Source: Plakobranchus ocellatus
Taxonomy: Eukaryota; Mollusca; Gastropoda; Plakobranchidae
Assembly: GCA_019648995.1 (NCBI GenBank)
Contig: BLXT01003724.1
Location: 787,218 to 813,399, forward strand
DNA length: 26,182 bases
Direction: 5' to 3'
This document shows, one piece after another, positions 1-11,300 of this stretch. Position 1 is the first letter of the stretch, and each line of letters starts with the position of its first letter. The notes beneath the pieces were generated by a model that worked only from the letters and a program-made list of their open reading frames with translations, had not been told where the DNA came from and ran no database searches. The translations under genes and the position numbers were made by a program.

Positions 1-664
1 ACAGAAGGACTGACAGAGGGCTAGGTTGTAAAATACAAAGGAAAGTTTCGAAGCTGCGACAAGATGAAAGTTGCAGCTGACTTGATGTGCTCTCATTCCA
101 AAGAATTTAGAGTGTTTCCAAAATGTATTGTTAGACACATGAACTGCTGCCTCCAGTGTGGGCCCACGCCCAGAGTGACTTGAATGCCACCAATCAAGCA
201 GCTATGAGGAAGATGGTTTTGGGTTAACAGTAGATCAAGCAAATTGATATTGCAAGAGAAGTTTAAATATCAAAAGAAAGAAGAAAGAAGACACTATATC
301 ATCAGAGATCATCATCTGCACATGCTCACTAATGAAATAAAAGTGCAAAGAAAGATGTGCAGAATTTCTGAAAAGATATGACAAAGATGGTTAAACATTC
401 ATTCAGTAGATTGTCACTGGAGATGAACCGCAGAGAGCAATGCAAATCAGTGGAATACAAAGACAAGAGCTTGCTGTTACCCAGGCAGTTCAAAGTTTTA
501 GCCTGTGCTAGAAAAGTTCTGCTCAGTTTTTCTGAGATCCTGAATTACATTGCAATTGAAAAAATGCAGTATTCAGCCTAACTACATGAGTCTACAGACT
601 GAAGACGCTGTAAGAAAAATTAATTTTTCCATTTTACCACATTCATTTTAGAGACCAGACCTTG

Positions 665-764
665 CCCTAAAGGATTTTTTCTTGATTCCCAAGTTGAAGG
701 AATATCTTAAAGGCCCCTAAAGGATTTCTTCTTGATTCCCAAGTTGAAGGAATATCTTAAAGGC
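665..764. repeat. 50-bp tandem duplication (two copies)
   Basis: Units 665-714 and 715-764 both run from CCCTAAAGGATTT to ATATCTTAAAGGC. They differ at a single base (T or C in the pyrimidine run), so 49 of 50 positions match. The near identity points to a recent duplication or an assembly artefact. Confidence 0.95.
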
Positions 765-1867
765 AACCACTAGAAACTGATAAAGATATGGAGGCAGATG
801 TTTGTTTTTGGTGCAGGCAATAAACTACCAACAGTTAGCAACGATGGGGATGGGGACTATGTCAAGAAATAAAGTATGCATTGCACAACTAAGATATTAA
901 GCTTTCTGCTAATACATTCACAACTAAATATATGTAAAAATCTAAATAGTTGCAAGCCAAATTGCATCATTTCTCAGCCCACTTGTATATGCATAACTAC
1001 CTTTACATGCCCCATATTTCAACAAACAAACAAAATCATTATATATATCTATACTGGGCTTGAGTAATGATCATTGTTCACTAAGTCTTCAGTACAAACC
1101 CTTTGATTTTAACTTAAGCATAGTTATATAACATATTAATATAAATTTTTTTGAATACTAAAAATATTGATAAAATTTTAAATTTCAAATGCTTACATAG
1201 TTAAACGGAATTAACACTAGTCATTTTCATCGTTTCTAAGCCTAAGCCAATAGAATGGAATTTCAGGTTAAATCAATGGTTCAAAATGACACTTGTGGTT
1301 TTTTTTTTTTTCATTGATCAAAAAAGAAAAAAACCAAAAGACGTTTAATGCATTTTGCTGAGTAAATCTAGGCAGAGTGTCCTTAATGGATAAACCTTTC
1401 TTTCATAATTAACATTTTTGAGAAAGAAAATGAGTTTAAATCATTATATTGACCCTTGCAAAGAAAAGATTTGTATTGATCTACGCTACCTTTGGTAAAA
1501 ATCTTCGATTGTTTCCAAGTTGAGCAAAACCATTCATTTTAAACGTTTGAAACTCCAAATATTCACTTTCACTTGACTAGGCTATATGACTGAAAGTGAA
1601 AAAACGTATCCCTTGACAAACCTTTGACACAAAATTGATTAAAATTTGTAAATTTGTTCAATAAAAGCAAAATATCCATACAAATTAATGAACATAATTT
1701 ATGAACTATCATGCAAGCATAAGAGACTTTTTAACTACAAGTTGGTGATCTTTCAATTTGCAAGCCAAAAGCTTGGCTTAGCTGGTTTTTCTTTACTTTC
1801 AAGCCTACTGTTTTAGATTTTTACAACTAGCTTAATATTAAAATATAGAGCAGAGGATTGAAAAGCA

Positions 1868-1873
1868 TTTATT
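1868..1873 (-). promoter_or_regulatory. Candidate HDAC1 poly(A) signal AATAAA
   Basis: AATAAA on the minus strand about 67 bases past the TGA. It is the first canonical hexamer after the stop codon. A downstream GU-rich element is not obvious and longer 3' UTRs are possible. Confidence 0.4.
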
Positions 1874-1939
1874 AAAAAATCAAATTAATGAGAGCAAGTG
1901 AAGAACTGACAAAGTAAAAATCATAAGAAACTGTGGTCA

Positions 1940-2112
1940 TCAATGCTCCATTTTTTCTGGTTCTGCTGCTGTTGGCACAGCTCCCGATGTTGATGATGTG
2001 GATGATGTTGCAGCTGCTTTGGTGTCAGTATCCTTTTCTTTGTCTTTGTTACTTGTATTTTCAGCACTAGCTGCAGACTCAGTCTTAGCAGATGCAGAAG
2101 AGTTGGTATCAT
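1940..2112 (-). CDS. HDAC1: HDAC1 exon 16, terminal coding exon (173 nt)
   Basis: Encodes [20 protein letters not shown], then [19 protein letters not shown] and [18 protein letters not shown], then TGA at 1942-1940. This Ser/Thr/Ala-rich end has no counterpart in human HDAC1, which ends in a Lys/Glu segment. The acceptor TTTTGCCTCGTCAG is good and phase 1 is satisfied (G|AT). The upstream frame from 2137 is intron read-through and is not coding. Confidence 0.87.
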
Positions 2113-5100
2113 CTGACGAGGCAAAAGTGAAACACACAAATCCAAATTAATTATCTTTATTTTCATATTAAAAAAAAAACAACTGTAGCAAATCTTGTCT
2201 TATTCAATAAAATGTCACAAAATTTTAAAAGTTAAGCTTAGTAAATACTTCAACCCTTGATACACTACTTCATTACAACTATACCCATTGTTTTCGACCC
2301 ACATTTTTGCACATGTAAAAAAACTGTAATGTTACAATGTATTATCAGTAAAAAAAAAACAAGAGTAGGCTGTCACAATAGACCTTTTAGTGCACTCAAA
2401 TAAGAATCCCAAAGAATGTAAACAGTGACACTGAATGACCACTGGATATGAACACGCAAATTTTCTATCGATAAAACCCAAATAAGCATGCATGCAGAAG
2501 CCTTTGATTTTTGCATGCAGGCTTGAAGAATATGCAAAAGTTATGCCACAGAGATAATAAACGGTACCTACACTACTATTCTTGCACTGTGCCATTTTTG
2601 GCTCACCAACATATGGGGAAAAGGTACATTTTTTTCAAATAGATCTTTCGTACTGTATTTTAATTTTTAAATTTTTGTGACAGCTTATATGTATATAAAA
2701 AAAGGTCGACTGAAGTGATCTGAGAGCCTCAGTATCTAAGTTGAGCTTGTTTCAAAAGTAAACATTTGAAGATTAGAGGTCACTATGTTGTATTCAACTC
2801 AGTGAAGGGTAAGAACCTCACTTAGCAACACTGAATGTTAAACAAATATTTATTAAAAAGGTATAAAAGAAGATAACTTGTATGAAAAAAAATCTGAATA
2901 TTTTATTTCTTATCGTAACAATACCAATTGTTTAAGATATCATAATTTTGTGTATGCTTATACACATTACCTCTCTCAATCAATTTTGAACAGCAACAAA
3001 GACAAAGGCAAAAAGAGTATTTTCACACACAAAAAAAAAAAAGTTCTAGAGGAGGCCACAAACAAATTTTTCTCGTGGTAGAAATAGTCTATTTTTAAAC
3101 TAACTCTCAAACCTATCACAAATACGTCTACTTAGATGTGGGAAAGACTTTTGATTATGCACTCATGACCAAATTTCAATTTTAATGAAGAAATGAAAGC
3201 GATTTCTGTCAACAGTTGACTATTTTAAAAATTTACAAACAGTTATCAACAATAAAAATCCCTGATCTGTTTTTAAGGTCCAGATGAACAGCTATGAACC
3301 AACACATTTTGGGCTAAAATTTTAAATTCTAATTTAGCCCGTTTTTTTTTTAACACATGATGGGCTCAGAGCAATGAATTAAAAACTGCTCCATGTGATA
3401 CTCAGGTACAGTAAGTATCCAGAGGAATAGTATAGCAATTCAGGCCAACAAAAGTACTGAAATGCTCTTGAACCAAAGATGCAGCTAAACCAATGACCCA
3501 GCTAAAAGATTTTTTGACTGATGTTACAAAAAAGACTTCAGATGTGAAAATTGTGCAAATTAAATATTTTGTATCAAGTATAGAAGCCCCAGCCTTGTTT
3601 TACTTATATTCGGTCAAATTTCTAGTCAGCCTAGGTTAGGCCTATGTTGATCTAACAATGCTATAATTAGCTTTGTTTACCTTTTTAAATCTATAAAGTT
3701 TTTGACAATTGTTCACAGGATTGTAACCAGATAAATTTGATACTACTTTTTTAGAAGAGCTTGTTTCTGTATTATTGACCTAATTAGCCTGCATAGTATA
3801 TAATTAGAATGTTTTAGAAGCTGTGTAGGCGGTGGGTATAAAAGGATGGGTGAGAGATTGTTGAAGAGATTGCTGAGAGACAGACTGCCAATGTTAGTGA
3901 ATTTGTAGATCTATTGAAAGTTACCTCGCTGTTCTGAAATTGTTTCTATTTTATATTCATAATTTTCATTCAATCTTTGGCAAGACTTGGAGTGATTTCT
4001 GTTCTTTTCTCAATTCAAAAAACTCATCCTTGCAGGCAGTATTCAGGTAGACTGACTGGCACAAAACTATTCATAAACTAATATCAGCTTCATTTATGCT
4101 ATAGCTATGTCCGATTTCATTCTCTCTCTTTACTCTCCAATTATAGAAAAACACACACATAACCCACCTCAATTTATGGGGTGACACAAATCAAAACCGA
4201 TGACACTTAGATGATTAAATTATTTGAGTCCAATCTTATGAATATCTTGAAGCCAGTCCAAATAAATTCACAAAACATTTTGAATTACTGATATATTTTC
4301 CCTCCTTCTTCATGACTTTCTTTTTTCTTTTTTTGGAAACAGTGTATTGTTTTTCAATGTAGACAATATAGAATGGAACATATTTCTTTCAACTTTATCC
4401 CTAATTTGACCTGGTTTTTTCCTGCACTGATGTAATGACTTAGTCATCTTAAATTGACAAAAACAATTTAACTATATTCCATATATTAACAGATATATTC
4501 TTATAAATACAAAAAAATTCTCTTTAATATTTGACATCCAATTTTTCAAAATTAAAGCAATTTGAAATATTGTACATATGGATATTCTTTGTTTCCGATA
4601 AACCAAACTCTCCCCCAAAGATATTTTTTTTCCTCTCTATATCAATGAGTGTACAAGGTAAAACAACAAAAGAAAAAAATATAATGCAAGTGTGTAGCTG
4701 TCCCACAAACAAAGGTGAGTTGCATTTCTGTATGGTTGATTTTAAAAGAAAACCATCAACTTCAGGGCTGAAAACTTCTCACTTCTCTATATACATGCTG
4801 TAGACTGTCTGTGCCTAATGCATTCAACATTTTTACTTCTTTGCTTCAATATTTTGATTTTATCTCAGTGATGTTGAACTGCAAGTGGAATCATTTTGTG
4901 GGACAGCTACACAGATGTTTTTCTAAAGCAACATACCTTTCTTTTCAGAAGCAGTGCTTTTATCATCCCTGAAATTATTTTTTAAAGAAAGTTGTAAATA
5001 AATTTTAATTTCAACTTCGGAACAAAGTTGTTTAACAGTAAAAATAGCTTTAAAAAATAAAACCTCCCCTTCTGTTAACTAGAGCTGAAGTATTATTTAT

Positions 5101-5637
5101 GTTGTGCTATCAGAAAATGAAATATTTTGCTAGTACAGGAATTGATGTTGCCAAATTTAGGGGCAGCTATCCTCCACTTTTTCATTTAAAATTCTTTAAT
5201 TTTTTTTTCATTTTTTTTTAGGGGGGGGGGTCTGGCAAAATTTGATACCATTTTACATCTATGTTTTCTGAATCACATTAAGCCCCATTTCTCTTTTTTT
5301 TTTTTCTGTCGCAAAGAAACTCATTTTGTGAAAGTAAAACACATTTTTATGTCTGCGTCATACTAAGTTTTAATAATGACATTTCATTCTCATAGAGATT
5401 TAGTCTTTACCTCTTGGAGAATCACTGGTGGTGTATAAGTTTATCACACAAAAATATGAGGTACAATAGTAATGGTTCATTAATAAAAAATATGGTTCAA
5501 CAAAGCTGGAATAAAATATGAATTCACAAGTCAAACAATACAAAACTTTTGTATTGCATCAACTACAATCAGATACATTTTCAATAAATATGCTACATTA
5601 AAGATAGTAAAAAAAAAAATTAGCAGCAGCTCAAGTT

Positions 5638-5705
<68 letters not shown>

Positions 5706-8296
5706 TGCATATGCACCTGAATTCTCCAATTATTTTATTTTTAGTTCAAAATCTCACTTTTTGTCAACGTCACATCTCTAGGTAAGACTAAAATTGTTCT
5801 TAAAAAAAAAAAAAAAGGAAAAAACAAGCCAAGAGAATTACTTGATATCTTATAATATCTTTCTAACAATCATCAGATATTCATGACAAGACAAGGAAAA
5901 ATAAATAAACATTATTTTGCACTACTGGAAAAGATTTTATGCCAAAAAAATTTGGAATGTAAATTGAAAAACTCACTTTTCACTTGCTGCTTTTGCTTCT
6001 TCTTTTGTTTCAGGGGCTTCTTTTTTAACCTCTTTGTCATCCTTCTTTGTTTCTGAGGTATTAAATTAAATATCTTTATCAATAGTCATAAGTATGAAAT
6101 CTAAGTCTGGTGTTAATTTAAGAATTTTTAGTTTATTGGAGTGTACATGACATTTTTGCACTTAGGTGCATGCAGAGAAATGGGATAGGACATTTTTGCA
6201 TTAGAAAAAAAAAAAAAAAAAGAAAACAACAAAGAATTACACAACAGGTTTCTTACTCTTACAACTTGGTGAAAGTAAAGATTTCAAGAAAGCAAAGGCA
6301 GACTAACTGATAATACAATATGTCTAGAAAAAATCTCTTTTCTAGTTACTTTCATTATTTCTAAGTATAGACTCACTTTAATTTTTAAGTTTGGTCTTAA
6401 CTTGTCTTTTCGATCACCACACTATTCCATATTATGCATTCATTATCACTATTTTTGTGTTTACAAAAATTAACTTATTTTAAATATTTAATTTATGAGG
6501 AGAAACAGAATTTGAGATGAAAACTAAAACTTAATGAGAAATAAAAAGAGAAATAGTTGTGCAAATGCCATCTTGCTTTTTCTGCAAGATGAAAAAAAAA
6601 AGGGTAACAGATTAATATCTTTCTTTGCCAGCGTTTCATTGAAACTTGAAGAATTATCAATAAGAAAAAGTAAGTCCAGCAATGACTTTTGAAATTACAG
6701 CCTGTGAGATTTACTTTTGTACAAAACAAATCTGCTTTTGAGTGACAGTAACATAGCTCATCTCTCAACTGAGTCCAGAATGCAATGGCTAACTCTAAAA
6801 CTTTGGACATTTCCATGAAAAGATCACAAATTTAGAAAAATTCAAATTTGTATTCTTTCTATTTAAAATTTAATGAAAAAAGTTATTGAACAAAAAAGTG
6901 CACTTTATCAGCATATACTAAATAAGCACATTTTACATTGTAGACATGACTTTTTTTTAAATTTTGAACTTAATTATCTCAGTGTAATACTCTATGTAAT
7001 GTAGCTGTACACTGTATGCCCAGCCTGAGTCATGGCTTGGTTCATATATATTCTTTGGGATAGTCAAAACTTCAATTTATTAAGCTCATTTCCCTTGCAA
7101 GCCTTGTGCATAGTGAATGAAACTTCAGTTTCTTTCTTCAGTGTGTTTATGGCCGTTAGATCTAACCACTAATTCAGAAAGACTGGAATATATGGTGAGG
7201 TTTCTAGATAAAGATAGCGTAAGGCTGGATAAAAAGCTGATTTAAATCTAAATCCAGATTTAATGAATGGAACCAGGGATAGAGTTTTGATTTGAACTGA
7301 GCTTCTATTACTAGATATAAGATTTTTATTCTATATGCCTGAATAAAATGTCAAAACTGCCTACTTAGATGAACCTCAAGCACAAAAAACTTAAAATCTG
7401 AGGCTCAAAACTATTGTAACCCAACTAATTAAATATTTGTGCTTATTTGTATGTATGCAAAGATAACTTATTAAAATACATGAGTATTCTGCAGTAACTT
7501 AATGAAGAGCAGTATTGTCAATGCTGGGTCTATGGGAGAAACTGTTCTTCATGTGGCGACGTCAGAATACTCATGGGTAATTTAATTATGTATTGTGAGC
7601 AACTTTAGAGATGTAAAACAAAATAAAAACTGGGTCTATAAGGATTTAATCTAATTCTCAATTTATTTATAAAGAAAAGAGCATACATGTAACTTTGTAA
7701 ATGCAAAATAGAAATTAAAAATGATAAAGAAAAATATTGATGGAGCCTTCATTTATGTTAATATAGACAAGATCAGTGTTACCTGATTCTCCCTCTTTTT
7801 TGTCCCCAGCATCTGTCTTCAATCTTTTCTTTTTGTGGTCTCTTCTGTCCTTCCTTCCTCCATCTTCATCCTCACTGTCTGAGAACTCTTCTTCACATGC
7901 TATTCTTTTATCAGCCTGACGGACTGGAGACATTATTTGTTGCATGAGTGTTCATGTACAAAGAATGTAAGAAGTCTTATATATATGAAACTATATATGC
8001 ATCAGAATGAAATGCCATCAAGATTATGCTAAATCAACAACGCTATATATATATATAACTGTGTTCTTGAAAATTTTGTCCAAGAACAACTTGAAAATCT
8101 CTGCCTGTAGAATTAGGACATTTTAAGGATAAATAGGTGTAATATAGACGCAAGAAGCTAGATTTCAACTGACTCATATCATATTTTGTGAAAATAAGGA
8201 AGTTAAAAACAGACTTTTTCCATCATTCAACTTGTAAATTATTGATTGTACCCTAAATTTTGCTTCCCACATAAAAAAGCACAATTAATGTGGTAC

Positions 8297-8345
<49 letters not shown>

Positions 8346-11300
8346 GGTGTGGAGTTGGAAAATGTGCATAAACAATAAAAGATATAGATATTGATTAGAG
8401 TTCATGATTACTTAATTTAGATCTAGAATCTTTGAATTCACAAGCCAGTTGATTCTTGGGGCCTAATCAAGCACATTAGCATGATGTAAGGAGGGGAAAC
8501 ATTGATTGGGAAGGACTGAGGCTTGCTTTTCTTTAGCAGATCTGCCAAATTCAAACTGTTTTCAGGGACACCAAGGTCCATTTTCAGGGACAAAAGATAG
8601 TTTTGAGGGACACGCATGCACGCAAAAAACAGACAGCATTTTAATGCTTGACAAACAACTTTAAGTTTGAAGATTCAAATGTTGCCAGATTATACAGCAC
8701 ACTATTCCTTGAAAACGTTTTTACAATACTTTGGCTGTCCTTAGTGGTGTATATGGTGAATGATTTGAAAGTTTATGTAAAATCAGTGAAATGACTAATG
8801 AAGTATACATCTGCCTTGTTTTATATTTAGACCTACAAATGAGGATAAGACAATATTTTTATGCCCACAATAGATCAAGACAAAGTTTTTGATAGTAAAT
8901 ATCAGGATTTTCTCATTAAGTAACTAAGAAGAGTAGTCAGAAGGCAGACATAAAATAAGACATCCTTAGGATACAGTTGAAAATTATATATTGTATTTGG
9001 TGTGGCTGTTTGAAATTTGATGAAATAAAGGCTAATCATAGGATTGTACTTTATTCTCAGGGGAAAAAAAAAGGCTTCATTGTGTGAACATTCCATCCTC
9101 TCTACTGTTCTAAACCTGAATATTTATTAAAATTCGCCTAGATTTCACTGCAGACATGCCTACCCTTGAAAAATTTTTTGAGGAACATCAAGGGCAAAAA
9201 TGCGGAACATTATATAAAAATGAGAAACAAACCTGAATATAACAGGAACTGACGCTGATTAAACAACAACAAAAAAAAAAAATCAACACTCAATTCAACT
9301 AAGTTCCAATCAATCATAGTAATGTACCTTTAGGACGGGGGAGAGTATAGAGGATATCAGTTCCTGTCTAAATCGGCACTAACACTAAGCCACTGCTTAA
9401 CATTTAGCCTCCATTTTGCTTAACTTTGGGTCACTTATTTCAATGTTACCTTTGGAATTCAATTTTATTAACGTTTCTCTAACAGAAAATTCCATTAAAC
9501 ATTTCCCTATTCTATCCTTAAAATGCGGAATGCCTCGATGCATTCTTTTCGAATACAATGCTGTCGTCTTTTGCGGGTTGGAGCTTCTGTGTAGAGCAAT
9601 TTCTTTTCGGTCATTTTGACGAGACATAAACTTATCCAAGATACGCAGGCCTGATTGTATTATATTAAGTTCTGTCATGGGACTGGCAATGGCAAGAGCC
9701 TAGCATCAATCAGACAGTCTCGCACCGAGCCTAAGTTCAATGTTGGGTTTATAACTTCTCTAGATATAAGACGCGCATAGGTAATCTTGAAGTCTAGATA
9801 ATTAAGTTCGACCAAACCATTGACTCACAATAATAGTTGACAGATTTAAAACGGGAAAATTATCTCAAAACTTTATTTTTATCAAAATTGAAATTCTGCC
9901 ACAATGATTTTCATAGATTGAGGTCGCTGATTTCAAATTTGCCATCAGAATTTTCGTATTTGCTCTCCTCGCAAAGATATGTCTGTTGTAAAAAAAACCT
10001 AGTCCAGGTGAGTGACATCACACTTGAATGACTGACCGTCAACGGGGCAACAGTAAGTGATGGTAGGCCTCACCACGATGTTCATCTATAGATGCACTGC
10101 ACGGATAGGTTTGCCCAAAAACACCCCAACCCCTCTTCAGTCTGCAAGATGCATGCTTGGTGTTATGAAAAAAAGGTCTAGCAAAGAGTGCCATGTATTT
10201 AATAAGTTTGAAAAGTTTGTTGCAGTGTTAACGCCTTTGTTTTTTGTTTTTTTTTCTCTCTGACTCTAAGTCCTTTAATATTCTCGCGTTGTTTATGCAG
10301 AGAAGCGCCGCTAAATCTAGACTAGGTTTATTTCTGTATGACCAATCACAAATCGACGAAATTGCAGATTTTGTGATAAAAATGCGGATTTCCAGAACGC
10401 AGGTCATTTTCTGGTAGAATTCCGGGACGAATCCGGAATTTCCGGAACGGTAGGCATGTCTGTCACTGTCTATAACTTGATTCACAATACAGATAAATAT
10501 AAATCGGACTTAGCCCAAGTAAACAGATCAGGACTATTCACAGTATACAACTGCAAGATTTATTAAATCTTAACCTTTAAAAGATATCTATTGCAGTTTA
10601 TACCTAATGCGCAGATCTAGAAATTATATGATTTTATGAAAAAAAAAGCAAAAAGTATCGAGGTCTGCATTAACTAATCTCAAAGAAAATTACACTGATC
10701 TAGCTCTTCTTCAGTTATGTTATAACTGTTAATACTTCCTAAGCACAGGGATGCAACTCACATAAATAATTAACAGTAACAAAAAACCAAAGGACTTCTA
10801 AATAGGGTATCCACATTAATGATCAGGGAAAAAATGAAAGTAAGAACTGTAAACAAAAATGAGACTGGTTCAAGGTGCTTTATTTTCAAAAGTTTATATT
10901 GACAAAAAGAGAGAACCATAGTGAAGCAGTATGATTATAGGATATATCAATATAAATACTGAACAACAGGAAAATGAAAATGGAAAGAAAACTAACTTTA
11001 TTTGTGGAAGAGCGGATAAATGAGAAAAGCAAAAAATCAGGGTAAATTTTTGTCCCAAAACAAAGCTGAATTCTGGGACAATTCTATCAAATGCGGGACT
11101 GCGAGAAAGACACTCATTGTCGGGGATTGACCCGCAATTTGAGGGATGGTTGGCAGGTCTGCTTCAGTTCTTACATAAGGTAGCTTTATAAAGGAATAAA
11201 AATATAAACCTAAAAGAAAGTTCACATTCAAAATGCTGTATATGAAAAAAGAAAGAAATCTAGAAAATAAAATAACAGTGCTCAAAAGGATGCATATAAT

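Larger units (their letters stand above)
1..1939. other. Downstream of HDAC1 stop: 3' UTR and intergenic
   Basis: No coding exon is recognised here. On the minus strand the nearest AATAAA to the HDAC1 stop is at 1873-1868, about 67 bases downstream of the stop codon, and is a candidate poly(A) signal. ATTAAA also occurs further on near 1349-1344. The stretch from about 1 to 880 looks richer in G and C, with fewer homopolymers than the rest. It contains a 50-bp tandem duplication and AATAAA words on the plus strand near 335, 817 and 867. It could be the end of a convergent gene or an old repeat; nothing decides. Confidence 0.5.

Noticed and set aside
2113-2137. Upstream start MCFTFASS for the last exon as a separate small protein
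   Set aside because: The first eight residues are translated from the intron acceptor region. The AG acceptor at 2114-2113 and matching phase show this is an internal exon.
1921-2166. Alternative minus-strand frame of 81 codons over the last exon
   Set aside because: Out of phase with exon 15 and not needed. The frame ending at 1940 is in phase and has the acidic tail composition.
3311-3350. Hairpin followed by a T run, like a bacterial intrinsic terminator
   Set aside because: The window is eukaryotic with spliced genes, and the hairpin sits in an intron transcribed from the other strand.
5531-5716. Open frame with a long alternating Ile-Tyr run
   Set aside because: It is the (TA)29 microsatellite translated, inside HDAC1 intron 14.
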